Source of the DNA: Arthrobacter celericrescens
Lineage (GTDB): Bacteria; Actinomycetota; Actinomycetes; Actinomycetales; Micrococcaceae
Length of the DNA: 64,000 nucleotides
Reading direction: 5' to 3'
Assembly: GCF_003614925.1 (NCBI RefSeq)
Contig: NZ_QYLP01000093.1
Span: forward strand, 1 to 64,000
Part shown: positions 26,536-35,782 of the stretch, in pieces
How the letters are laid out: the number at the start of each line of letters is the position of its first letter
How positions within the stretch are numbered: position 1 is the stretch's first letter
The notes under the pieces: model-generated
The model's database searches: none
Told to the model about the DNA's origin: nothing
The model's input: only the letters and a program-made list of their open reading frames with translations
Position numbers and translations under genes: made by a program

Positions 26536-28344
26536 CTAGTTCTTTGTCCGCTTGATCAAACCGGTCAACCGCGGGACCAACCACATGCCCGAGGAACCTA
26601 GGCCCGTTAGCTTGGTCTCTTCAGGGTGGCCGGTAGCGCATTCGATCGAAGTGACGCGCGCCCCAGTGAACCCTGCGGGCCACTCGTCCCTGCGGTGGGT
26701 ATTGAATGCAAAGTTCTTTTTCAGCGCGTACGCGAAAGATGGGCTCGTTCGCCCGATAACCTTGCCGTCACTGGTGGTCAATACATAGCGGGGTGCTTCC
26801 CCGGGTTCCGGTTCGGATTGTAGAGAGCCAGATATGACCTGACCCAAGAGGTCATCCAATACGAGGTTGTCCTGGATTGCCTGGGCGTCGCCGTCTTCGG
26901 GGTAGTACGGGGAGACGTCATCGATATCCGAGTTGAGGAATTCCATCCGGGCGTTGTACTGCATCCGATTCCTGCCAAAGGCTTTTTCGAGCCAACGCCC
27001 TGTGGAGCCATCGGCGTTCTGCAGTAGTTTCTTGGGCAACTTTGTTGAGATGACTTCTTCCCGTGCGCGGGTCAGTGCAACGTACTTCTGCTTGAGTGCC
27101 GCCTCGTTCTGCTCAGCCGCCGGCGATCCGAACTCGGGCTGCAGATAGAGAACGTTCGTGAACTCAAGCCCTTTGGCCCGGTGAACAGTCGACAGTATGA
27201 GGCTCGCGGTATCCTCCACCGTCAGGGTTAGCGGAATGGACCTGCTGCGGAGTCGCTGACTCAGCTGGGGGACATTCAAGGAGTTGTAGGCCGTGAAATT
27301 CCCTTCGGCTGTCTTGAGCGCAAGCCACAGGTCAGCTGCTGAGTCGCCGAAGAGTCCGGTAAGGCGTGACTTGATGTCGTCCGCATCGTAGGTTCGGTCT
27401 TCGAGGTCTTTAAAGACCTGGTGTACCCAAGGCGCCACACTCATGTCCTGAGCTTTGCGGCGAACCAGATGCGGATAGCCGTTCTGCCACAGAAGTTCGC
27501 TTGCGATAAGCACCTCGTAATTTGTCGAACAGAGGACGACAGTCGTCTCGCCGGCATTCGGGCTGAGCGCTCCGGACTCATTCAACACTGAGGTGCTAGA
27601 CACTTGCCTTCGGAAGTCGTCAAGAAGTCCGTGTGCAGTCTCTGAACGTGAAGCATTGAGCTCACCGAGGCTACGTATTTCGTCGCCCACGGAGATGAGC
27701 TCCCGGGTGCGGTCAGTGACCGCCCTGTAGTGTTTCGCCAGCGCGTGGCGCTCGGCGCCGAAATCACTGACGAGTCTGTCGATAAGTTCCGCCGACGTTA
27801 GTTTTGACTTCGATTCATCCAGCTGGAAGTCGTAGATGCCCTGAAGGGGATCACCAAGAACTGTAAAGCCAATGTCATCTCCGAGGACGGACAGCAACGC
27901 CAGAACAAGCTCAGCACGATCGCCGACGAGGTCTTGGGCTTCATCAACCAGAATGTGCTTCAGGTGGAAGATTCGGTCGGGTGTCTCGTCGCCAGAAATG
28001 TGTTCTGTCGCTTTCCTGATCCGTGCATCGAAGCTATCACCCAGAGTGTCTTCGTCCATGTCGATCAGTATTTGCGCGGCAAAGGAGTCAAAGGTCCTGA
28101 TCTGCAAGCCATCCAGGTCATGCACGCGAGCACGTTTACGCACTGCCTCTACGGCGGCTCGTGAGAAACTCAGCACTAGAATCTCGTCTGCTGGATTTAG
28201 ACCGTCTTCTACGAGTGTTTTTACTCGGGCAAGAAGCACTTCGGTCTTGCCTTGCCCGGCCGCGGCGATGACAAACAGCCTGTCCTCTGGTTCCGCTTCT
28301 GCCACCGCCCGCTGGCTTTCGTCCAGCTCAATGTCAGCGAGCAC
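26536..28344 (-). CDS. UvrD/Rep-type superfamily 1 helicase (minus operon)
   Basis: A 602-residue SF1A helicase. It starts almost directly with the Q-motif (DESQRAV) and Walker A AAGQGKTEV near residue 30. Motif II VDEAQDL is near 138, GDPLQGIYDF follows, then STVHRAKGLEF near 395 and YVALTRAREEV near 430. The last 150 residues are not helicase and not recognised. It is shorter than UvrD/PcrA (about 720) and lacks the large insertions of RecB-type enzymes, like other compact defence-associated UvrD proteins. The GTG start overlaps the upstream gene by 11 nt; drmA starts 9 nt after its stop. The tight packing shows it is a true member of the operon. Confidence 0.88.
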   Translation of the reverse strand: MLADIELDESQRAVAEAEPEDRLFVIAAAGQGKTEVLLARVKTLVEDGLNPADEILVLSFSRAAVEAVRKRARVHDLDGLQIRTFDSFAAQILIDMDEDTLGDSFDARIRKATEHISGDETPDRIFHLKHILVDEAQDLVGDRAELVLALLSVLGDDIGFTVLGDPLQGIYDFQLDESKSKLTSAELIDRLVSDFGAERHALAKHYRAVTDRTRELISVGDEIRSLGELNASRSETAHGLLDDFRRQVSSTSVLNESGALSPNAGETTVVLCSTNYEVLIASELLWQNGYPHLVRRKAQDMSVAPWVHQVFKDLEDRTYDADDIKSRLTGLFGDSAADLWLALKTAEGNFTAYNSLNVPQLSQRLRSRSIPLTLTVEDTASLILSTVHRAKGLEFTNVLYLQPEFGSPAAEQNEAALKQKYVALTRAREEVISTKLPKKLLQNADGSTGRWLEKAFGRNRMQYNARMEFLNSDIDDVSPYYPEDGDAQAIQDNLVLDDLLGQVISGSLQSEPEPGEAPRYVLTTSDGKVIGRTSPSFAYALKKNFAFNTHRRDEWPAGFTGARVTSIECATGHPEETKLTGLGSSGMWLVPRLTGLIKRTKN

Positions 28345-31300
28345 TCATTGCCTCGTTCCTCCAGAGATAGTCGAACTGTGTGAAGGCCAATTTGTGTCCA
28401 TACTGGTCCAGATTGTCCTTGACGTTCACGATCAAGACTTCTTCGCTGCCGCCGTTACGGGGCCCGCGAAGACCCCGCCCGATCATCTGAATGTATTTGT
28501 TCGGTGAGAAGGTTGGGCGGCACACGTAAACGGCGTCGACCCTGGGTGCGTCAAATCCTTGCGTGAGCACGTCGAAGTTTGTGAGCACCCGGATTCTTTC
28601 ATTCCGAAAGTCCTCAATAATTGAGCGCCTATGCCCGAGGTCTGTCTTTCCTGAAATGGCGGCCGCCGGAATGCCTTCCACCGAGAGAACGGCTGCAAGC
28701 GCCTCAGCGTGCTCTACCGAGGCGGCAAAGACGAGCGTTGGTCCATTTGTCTTGGACGCCATGATGTGATCCAAAATGGCCTCGTTACGCTGTGTGCTGT
28801 CCGCTACTTGCTGGAGGTCGATCCTTGCCTCAAGCATCGAACTTTGTGACTCTTGATCCGTAGCGGAAGGCATGTCCTTCAACCTAAGTTCGATCCCCTT
28901 CAGTTCCTCATGGTTGACCCTGGCCAGGACTTCGATTCCCTGCAGGTACTCATGCGCGTTTTCCGCACTGAATTCGTCTGGCTCAATGAGGTTCCTGCCA
29001 AAACGTGCAACAAGCCGCTCTGTCTCTTTCTCGTTGGAACCCCGATAAGGAGTGGCAGAGAGCCCAAGCAGCGATCGCGACTTCTCCGTGTACGAACGGC
29101 CTAGCCAACTAAGGACCTGCGTGTACTGAGTAGTCGTTGCTCCGTGGGCCTCATCGATGATGACAAGGTCTGGATCGGACATCCAGTCGTACATCTGGCG
29201 CCTGTTCTGATAGATGCTGAAAAGCGTCTGAATTGTCGCGACGACCAGGTGAAGTTTGGTCTCCTCGCGGATGGCTTTGTTTCCGCCCCAAAGCCTGCTG
29301 ACCGCCATTCGTTCGCCAGGAGAACCTGCAGCTTGCCAAACGTAGGTCCAGGTTTCGATAGCTTGCTCACAGAGCTCGTCAGACTGGGCAATCCACAGGA
29401 TCAGACGACGTTGGTCCTTGGGCGTCGAGGCAATATCTCGGACCACTGATTCGACGGCAACGCGGGTCTTGCCTGCACCTGTCGGAAGCTGCACCAAGCC
29501 GCGCCGATGCGGAGTTCGCTCAGCCAGAAGATCGCAAATTTTTCGGCTGGTGGATTCCTGGTAGCCGTGTAGTGGCTTAAGACCCACGGGTCCGACAAAT
29601 TCTTCGCGTTCCGGTTTCCTCTTGATGGTTTCGCCGGCGAGTGCAGGGGAGAAGCCGAGTTCCTTGACAAACTCCCGAGCCGTTCGACCTCCACGGAATT
29701 GGTCAGGGGTTTCGATTCCAGCCTCTTCAAGTGCTGGTTTGAGAACCTTGAGCAAGCTGCTGCCATGGAGGTTACTGACAATGTCGAACATGCGTTCGTC
29801 CGTCAGCTCAAGGTCGCGTGCAGTCAGCATTTTCGCGACAGCATCGGGGATGAGCTCCAGAAGAGTTTCTCTGCCAACAAGTTCGGCGATCTTTCCGGCG
29901 TCGGTCTTCTGCTTGTTAACGCGTCCAAGGCGTTCTTGAGCTTCTGCATCCTTCTTCAGCTGGCGCATTGCCTGCGCGACCTGAGCTGGCGCTCGGTTGC
30001 TGCTGAAAGCGCCCAGAATTGTCGTCAATAGGGCCTGGTCGCCTTGAGGCGCTCGATAGTAGAGCATCCCGTCCTGTAGATAGGAAGCTCGCGGCGTAGC
30101 CACAGATCTAGCGTCAAAGCTGTTGGTTTGAATCTCTTCGACGGATACGCACGGAACACACAAAGTTTGAACGGCCACTTCGCTGGCAGCACGCTTGAGA
30201 TATGGAAATCGCGATTTGATGCTTTCCGGATCTTCACCCTCAACTGGAATAGCTCGAACCGAGGTGAAGAATTCGACGCCGACTGGTTTGATTCCCCAGC
30301 TTTCGATTAGGGCCTCATCCAGATCCTGATGACCTGTGTAGAGAGCTGGAACGCTGGCTACCTCCACTAGGTGGTCGCGGGATTTGAGGTCGGTGGCCAG
30401 GACTACCTCCCCAGTCAAATAGCGCGTGTTCCGCCCTCCGCTTAAGGGGGTAAGAAGTTCCTTCGGAGGACGAACATCGAGGGCGGCCAGCGCCCCATAG
30501 AGTTCGTGCAGCTGCTGCATGGGCAACTGCTGCTCAGCCAAGGAAAGGACAACCCCCCATTTGATTCGGGTGTGATCTGTTGGGAAGCCTAACGCCGCTG
30601 CTTCTTCCACTCCCGGAAAGGGCAAGTAATCTGAGGGGATTCCTTCGACTTTACCGACACATTGCTTGGCGTCCACTTTTCCCAGTGGCGTTTCGAAGGC
30701 GCCGTACTTCTTGACCCACCAGAGGTCGGGCCCATCTATCGTTTCTGCCGGTCGAAAACCGCTGCTGAATTCGACCTTTGAAGGATACTGGGGCCTACCC
30801 AAAATCGTCCGTGTTACCTTGGCGCGAGTCGTGGCGGAGGCGTCGATGAGAAGGTGAAGACCGTCCGTTGTCAGGGCCTGGCTGAAGCGTATCCCGGCCT
30901 CGGAAAGGGGCGCCGGTCCGTTACGTGAAGCATCGGCAATGCGGCTTGCCTCGCTGTGCTTCCATAGATCGTAGGTTGCACCGCCTCGCGCCATCTTGGC
31001 GTCTGTGAGTGAAGTCCTCGCGCCAAGGTTCCTTAGGAGGGCGAGGTCGTTGGCGTGGAACTGGTCGTCCACTATAAGGTGCTCATCACCAACACTGGTT
31101 TGGGCGAACAGCCCGCCAGCAAGCCACACATCGCCCAGTTGGCGCCACTTATGATCTCGGCAGCGCACCAAGACTTTCGTTGGCTCGGTTCTCTCATTGA
31201 TTACAGCCAGACTCTCGGGAACTGCGAGGGACCGAGTAAGCCTCCATAGAGACTGAGCAAGCTCGGCATCGGAGTAATTCTGAGCGACGTCGCTCGCGAC

Positions 31301-33016
31301 TCGACTGACGATGCCACGGCCGTCTTGTGCTTGGAGGTCAAGAGCGCGAAGGTAGCTGCTCGCGCTGCCGTGGTGCATTAGGTCATATGAGACAACGTTG
31401 GCCGACTCGTCATTGGCGCTCATGGGGAGAAACACCCTTGATGTAATCGGGGCTTGGACGCTGCCATCCGACATAAGCACGATACGGCTTCGCCTCATGG
31501 CTGGCAGGTAATCCGCATAGGACTTATCGATCATGGCGGCTAACTGCAAAGCATTCTCGTAATTCTGGAGCTCGCCTCCTGCAACTACCTCTTCCAGCCA
31601 CTCCTCAACCGAAGCACGTCTCAGGTTCGCTTCCTGCAAGATGCGCACAACCTGGGCCTCTCGCCCTCTCAACGCGGCCGGGTGCAGCCAGGGCCGGTCT
31701 GCCGCGATCCATGAATCCCACAGTGCTGTTAGCCGGGTTGCCTCTTCCAGGACAGGTTGGACCTTGATTTCGCTCGGAAGTCGCAGGGTTCCAGACCTGT
31801 CCGGAAGACACGGCGCGTAAGGAAGAATCGCAAAGATTGGTTTATTGATGGCAGCATCAGCCCAGGAATAGGACTCCCGAGCACGTGAGGGAAGAATGTC
31901 GAGAAATAGTGCAGGATCGGTCGGGGTGTTCAGATCTTTCAGCGCCCCAGCTACCATCCGCGGAAGAGTGAGTGTGAGAATCTCTTTGTTGTAGAGGGTT
32001 TCCAGAATGCTGTGACGGTCCTCGTTCATCTTGAATGCAGCGTTGACGATGCCTCGAAGCGAAGTCTCGTGCTGTGTGGGGAAGTAGTTCCAGAACCGCC
32101 CGATTTTTCGACGTTGATTGTCCGTCAACGGGACGGCCCAAGTTACATCAATCTGCTTGCGGGCGACGATGCTGCCAGCCTCGACGGCGGCCTGTGTGCT
32201 GACGTTGTGCTTGTCTCGAAAAATGCGCCACTCGCTGGTTGCTGTCCCGTCACTGAGGATGACGCGCCTGCCGTCCCGATTGGCTGTCCAGGTAAGGGAG
32301 GACCTTTCGAGGCGATCCTCGAACTCCAGTGACCCAATCTTTTCGGAGAAAAGAAGGAACTCGCCGGGGAACTTTTTGATCTCGTCCGATATCCAGGAGG
32401 CGCTAGCCGTGAGAGGTAGTTTCACCACTGTAGTGGCCCACAGGAAGAGTTCAGCGAGCACATCGTCGTTTGTCGCCGCAATATCTGGGTCCACTGGTTC
32501 GGCCAGACGAAGGACCGGATACGTCTCCAGGTCCGGATACAGACCCTGGAGAAGGTCCCGGCTTTGAGCCTGGCTCCACGACACAGAGCCGCTTCGACTG
32601 TAAATCTTTGGATCGGAGGTCACTTGGATGACCGACTTGAACCCTAATCCAAAGCGCCCAATTTCGTCGTCACGCTTTTCGGAAGAGTGGGAAAGCATAA
32701 GAGTCCGAAAGCCGGCTTCGGTGAAAGGCTGGCCCTCGTTCGCGCAGTAGAGAGCGTCTCTTGTCAGGACGACCTTGATGCGGCCACCCGGCTCTTTGAT
32801 CGCGTCGGCCGCATTTTGGATGAGCTCGTTGAGCTGCTTGCGCCCGTACCCGCCCTGCGAGATCGCAGACTCGATGTTGCTATGTTCACGGATGAGATCG
32901 GGACGAGCCTTGTAAGCGTTGAGCGCACTCTGCGTTTCGGCCGCAACAAACTTGCTTAGCGGCGAAGTCACGCCCGCCCATGAATCCCGAACCATCATTG
33001 GCTCCGTCCCCCACAT
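28334..33016 (-). CDS. HSP90-like (sacsin-type) ATPase fused to a DEAH helicase
   Basis: A 1,560-residue fusion. Residues about 40-250 form a GHKL/sacsin-type ATPase: ELIQNAADA (Glu64, Asn68), CANEGQPF near 91, and GRFGLGFKSV near 120. A long middle region of about 900 residues is not recognised. The C-terminal third is an SF2 helicase with QLPTGAGKT near 1177, IDEAH near 1288, LSATPYRGS, and QMIGRGLRG near 1512, as in type I/III restriction-type translocases. It occupies the place that DrmE takes in class 2 DISARM but shows no visible likeness to it. The first ATG is at 33016; ATGs at 32998 and 32995 lie closer to a GGGGGACGGAG site and may be the real start. Both GHKL and helicase active sites look intact. 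Confidence 0.85.
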   Translation of the reverse strand: MWGTEPMMVRDSWAGVTSPLSKFVAAETQSALNAYKARPDLIREHSNIESAISQGGYGRKQLNELIQNAADAIKEPGGRIKVVLTRDALYCANEGQPFTEAGFRTLMLSHSSEKRDDEIGRFGLGFKSVIQVTSDPKIYSRSGSVSWSQAQSRDLLQGLYPDLETYPVLRLAEPVDPDIAATNDDVLAELFLWATTVVKLPLTASASWISDEIKKFPGEFLLFSEKIGSLEFEDRLERSSLTWTANRDGRRVILSDGTATSEWRIFRDKHNVSTQAAVEAGSIVARKQIDVTWAVPLTDNQRRKIGRFWNYFPTQHETSLRGIVNAAFKMNEDRHSILETLYNKEILTLTLPRMVAGALKDLNTPTDPALFLDILPSRARESYSWADAAINKPIFAILPYAPCLPDRSGTLRLPSEIKVQPVLEEATRLTALWDSWIAADRPWLHPAALRGREAQVVRILQEANLRRASVEEWLEEVVAGGELQNYENALQLAAMIDKSYADYLPAMRRSRIVLMSDGSVQAPITSRVFLPMSANDESANVVSYDLMHHGSASSYLRALDLQAQDGRGIVSRVASDVAQNYSDAELAQSLWRLTRSLAVPESLAVINERTEPTKVLVRCRDHKWRQLGDVWLAGGLFAQTSVGDEHLIVDDQFHANDLALLRNLGARTSLTDAKMARGGATYDLWKHSEASRIADASRNGPAPLSEAGIRFSQALTTDGLHLLIDASATTRAKVTRTILGRPQYPSKVEFSSGFRPAETIDGPDLWWVKKYGAFETPLGKVDAKQCVGKVEGIPSDYLPFPGVEEAAALGFPTDHTRIKWGVVLSLAEQQLPMQQLHELYGALAALDVRPPKELLTPLSGGRNTRYLTGEVVLATDLKSRDHLVEVASVPALYTGHQDLDEALIESWGIKPVGVEFFTSVRAIPVEGEDPESIKSRFPYLKRAASEVAVQTLCVPCVSVEEIQTNSFDARSVATPRASYLQDGMLYYRAPQGDQALLTTILGAFSSNRAPAQVAQAMRQLKKDAEAQERLGRVNKQKTDAGKIAELVGRETLLELIPDAVAKMLTARDLELTDERMFDIVSNLHGSSLLKVLKPALEEAGIETPDQFRGGRTAREFVKELGFSPALAGETIKRKPEREEFVGPVGLKPLHGYQESTSRKICDLLAERTPHRRGLVQLPTGAGKTRVAVESVVRDIASTPKDQRRLILWIAQSDELCEQAIETWTYVWQAAGSPGERMAVSRLWGGNKAIREETKLHLVVATIQTLFSIYQNRRQMYDWMSDPDLVIIDEAHGATTTQYTQVLSWLGRSYTEKSRSLLGLSATPYRGSNEKETERLVARFGRNLIEPDEFSAENAHEYLQGIEVLARVNHEELKGIELRLKDMPSATDQESQSSMLEARIDLQQVADSTQRNEAILDHIMASKTNGPTLVFAASVEHAEALAAVLSVEGIPAAAISGKTDLGHRRSIIEDFRNERIRVLTNFDVLTQGFDAPRVDAVYVCRPTFSPNKYIQMIGRGLRGPRNGGSEEVLIVNVKDNLDQYGHKLAFTQFDYLWRNEAMSAR

Positions 33017-33113
33017 CGAGATCAGTGCTGTCGGCCAACGCCGAAGTCTTCTCGATAATATCTACCACCAAGATGCGACTTTTTCGCGCAGACCTTTACT
33101 AAGCCAGGGCGTC

Positions 33114-34223
33114 TTAGAGGTGTTGCACGAGTTGGCTGGCTATCGCCCTACCTAGGGCTGTGGGGACCGCATTGCCGATCTGCTTGGCAATGGCAGTTTT
33201 GGATCCAACCCATAGTCGATCGTCCGGGAAGCCCTGAAGCTTCGCAGCCTCAAGATGAGTGATTGCGCGATGCTCAACGGGATGAAGGTACCGGCCTTTT
33301 TCAGGCTTGAAGAACTCGGTTCTAACGGTGACGGAGGGCTTGTCCCAGTGCAGACGTCCCATAACGTCGCCGGACCCGGAGTTATGGTTCAACCAGCACG
33401 GAGCCTTTAGGTTCTTTGGAAGATCGAATCGGTTGCCGCCCTCAGGGATATTTACGAATCTGTTCAGGGACAGCTCGGCATAGTCCCGGCTGAGGTGAAG
33501 CTCAGAGGTTCGGAAAGACCCGGAAAATGTCTTGCCAGCGTACTGAGTGGTGCGCTCCGGGAGTCTTGTCTCGGATACCTGGGACATCAGGCCTTTAAGC
33601 GCTTGCCGTACTGTACGGTGACGCCCTATATGGGTTGGCATCGGAAATCCGGGGAAGGGTAAGTCTCTGTGGTGGCCGATAAGTATGGCCCGCTTTCGCG
33701 ACTGCGGCGCTCCATAATCTGCAGCATTCAGAACGTGCCATTGGAACGAGTAGTCTCCGATGATGCCTTCCTCAGCAGTCGCATCTCGAAAGTCTTGAAG
33801 CTGCTGAGACTTGCCGAACGCCGGGACGTTCTCGACGATAAAGTACTTCGGTTTCGCGCGTTTGAGGGCTTCCGCATACGGGCGCCACAGTTGATTCCTG
33901 ACGTCGTCGGGGTCTTGCTTCCCGAGTTGGGAAAACCCTTGGCAGGGCGGGCCACCTATGACGATGTCGACTTCAGGAACACTCTCCTTGACCAGCCAGT
34001 CCTGGATCGGTCCGGGATAAACTTTGTCGCCAAAAGTCTTCGCGAACGATGCTGCCGCGGCCGGTTCGAACTCCACGGCCCGTTCAGTTACGAACCTAGG
34101 GGACGCTGCATAAAACCCCTGCGTCAACCCGCCAGCGCCGGCGAAGAGGTCCAAGACTGTGACGGATTTCGCAGTCTTCTTCCGCTCGTATGGAGCGGTT
34201 GGGGCGGCGGTGTCTGAGCTCAT
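33114..34223 (-). CDS. C5-cytosine DNA methyltransferase (Dcm/DrmMII-like)
   Basis: A 369-residue C5-cytosine methyltransferase with the ordered motifs of the family: motif I DLFAGAGG near residues 25-32, motif IV GPPCQGFS with catalytic Cys94, motif VI ENV at 131-133, motif VIII QSRKR at 174-178, and motif X AIAKQIGNAVP near the C-terminus. The target recognition part lies between about 195 and 300. It leads the minus operon, 97 bp before the HSP90-helicase fusion. In class 2 DISARM a cytosine methylase (DrmMII) marks host DNA; this enzyme plausibly has that role. No strong ribosome binding site is visible, but a TATCCT box ends about 9 nt before the ATG, so the mRNA may be nearly leaderless. 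The sequence context it methylates cannot be read here. Confidence 0.92.
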   Translation of the reverse strand: MSSDTAAPTAPYERKKTAKSVTVLDLFAGAGGLTQGFYAASPRFVTERAVEFEPAAAASFAKTFGDKVYPGPIQDWLVKESVPEVDIVIGGPPCQGFSQLGKQDPDDVRNQLWRPYAEALKRAKPKYFIVENVPAFGKSQQLQDFRDATAEEGIIGDYSFQWHVLNAADYGAPQSRKRAILIGHHRDLPFPGFPMPTHIGRHRTVRQALKGLMSQVSETRLPERTTQYAGKTFSGSFRTSELHLSRDYAELSLNRFVNIPEGGNRFDLPKNLKAPCWLNHNSGSGDVMGRLHWDKPSVTVRTEFFKPEKGRYLHPVEHRAITHLEAAKLQGFPDDRLWVGSKTAIAKQIGNAVPTALGRAIASQLVQHL

Positions 34224-34498
34224 GGTGGACTAAGGATATCTGCCCGAGAGCATTGCCTCTGACCTTCAGGTCGTGTCTGCTTTGAGTGTCGCACGACCCG
34301 CCGCCTTCGCTGTCCTCAGCAGCGGTGGGGTACTAGTCACACGGACTTGACGAGTCTTGTTCCTCCTGGCGGAAGGACACACAGAGCCGTATTTGTCAGA
34401 ATCCGTGATCGATCCTGACACTTATGTCGCTAGGTGTCAGAATCTTGCAAATTGTTCTGAGTATTCCTGGGGCCGCGTTCGGCAAGTTCAACTACTGA
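34224..34498. other. Right edge of the defence island, short repeats
   Basis: No gene is seen. An inverted pair CTGACAC / GTGTCAG lies at 34415-34421 and 34434-34440, and the 9-mer GTCAGAATC occurs twice, at 34395-34403 and 34436-34444. These lie where the defence island gives way to more ordinary chromosomal genes. They could be an operator, a mobile element scar or chance. The promoter of the cytosine methylase operon should be at the left of this stretch. Confidence 0.4.
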
Positions 34499-35782
34499 TC
34501 ATCTCCTGCGCATAACCGCCAACGGATCAGTTCCAGCAATCCGCTCCGCCAGATACTCCGCATCAAGCCCCACACCACCCAGCAGCGGCGAATAGTGTCC
34601 GGTAAGCCACGGCAACCCCACTGCAAACAGGCCCGGGTATTCCGTGACTCCGCGCGTATGCCGCGGGTAGTCCCATTCATCCAGGACGGGGATGTTCACG
34701 ATTCCCATGTCCAGTTTGTAGCCGGTGGCCCATAGGACCGTGGTGATTTTCTCGGAGGCCAGATCTATGCGCGGCGGGGAAGGCATAGGCAGCCAGTCAT
34801 CCACCGGTGACGGCTTCGCGGGCGGTGCGGAGATCCCGGCCGCCTCGATGTACGCGTCAAACAGCGGCTGCATCCGCTGACCGAATCCGGCCTCAACGGC
34901 AGCGAGGCGTTCGGGGAGGTCGTCCGTGAAGACGAGTCCGCCGTCGTCGGCTGCTTCCAGGTGACCGTGCAGCCGCATGCCCTGGCGGCCGAGGTCGCGC
35001 AGGTGGATGGCGTGGCCGCCGTCGGTGCCGGAGAGCAGCGGGTTGCAGGCGAAGCGCGCCGCGGGGGAGGGCAGCTGCTCGGTCCTGAAGGCGTTCAGCC
35101 CGTACTCGGGCCCGTGGATGCCGAGGTTCAGGATCCAGTGGATGAGGTCGTGCCCGCGGTAGCGGCGGGGCGCCTCCGGACAGCTCGACACGGCCAGGTG
35201 GACCTGCCGGCCGGCCGCGTGCAGTTCCTCCGCGATCTGCCCGCCCGACTGCGCGGTCCCCACAATCATCACGGCGCCGTCGGGCAGCTGGCCGGGGTTG
35301 CGGTACTCGTGCGAATGCAGCTGGAAGAGGTGCGGCGGTATGGCGGCGGCGAGGGGCGGGATCCGGGGTACCTGGAACGCGCCGGTGGCCAGCACGACGT
35401 TCCGCGCCTGCCAGCCGCCGTCGTTGGTCGTGACTGTGAAGCCGCCGTTTGCGGGCGAGATCCGCGTAACATCGGTGCCCGTGCGGACCGGTGCGCCGAT
35501 CAGCTGGGCGTAGCGGCGGAAGAGGCTCACGACGTCGTCGCGCGGCATGAACGCCTCCGGTTCGGGACCGTCGTAGGGCATGCCGGGCAGGTCGATCGAG
35601 AAGTTCGGGGTGTTCAGGTAGAAGCCGTCCCAGCGGTCCTGCCAGGCGCCGCCGAGTTCCGGGCGCCGGTCCACGAGCACATGTTCGACGCCGGCCTGGC
35701 TGAGCCAGTAGCTCATCGCCAGACCGGCCTGGCCGGCGCCGATGATGAGGGTGTCGGCTTGTTGTGTTTCAGAGTTCGGCAT
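34499..35782 (-). CDS. Flavin-containing monooxygenase / FAD-dependent oxidoreductase
   Basis: A 427-residue two-dinucleotide-binding-domain flavoprotein of the FMO/CzcO type. The N-terminal FAD site is IIGAGQAGLA near residues 13-22, followed by GGAWQDRWDG with the typical YLNTPNFSIDLPG. The NADPH-binding GTAQSGGQIAEEL is near 175, and ATGYKLDM lies near 355. Such enzymes use NADPH, FAD and O2 to oxygenate small nucleophilic substrates; the substrate here is unknown. The ATG is preceded by GAAGGA 7 nt upstream and overlaps the 3' end of the alpha/beta hydrolase gene by 14 nt, so the two are probably translated from one mRNA and may act in one pathway. Confidence 0.85.
   Translation of the reverse strand: MPNSETQQADTLIIGAGQAGLAMSYWLSQAGVEHVLVDRRPELGGAWQDRWDGFYLNTPNFSIDLPGMPYDGPEPEAFMPRDDVVSLFRRYAQLIGAPVRTGTDVTRISPANGGFTVTTNDGGWQARNVVLATGAFQVPRIPPLAAAIPPHLFQLHSHEYRNPGQLPDGAVMIVGTAQSGGQIAEELHAAGRQVHLAVSSCPEAPRRYRGHDLIHWILNLGIHGPEYGLNAFRTEQLPSPAARFACNPLLSGTDGGHAIHLRDLGRQGMRLHGHLEAADDGGLVFTDDLPERLAAVEAGFGQRMQPLFDAYIEAAGISAPPAKPSPVDDWLPMPSPPRIDLASEKITTVLWATGYKLDMGIVNIPVLDEWDYPRHTRGVTEYPGLFAVGLPWLTGHYSPLLGGVGLDAEYLAERIAGTDPLAVMRRR

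Noticed and set aside
250..34500. Prophage or integrative element
   Set aside because: No integrase, capsid, portal, tail or transposase genes and no tRNA attachment site were seen; the content is defence genes only.
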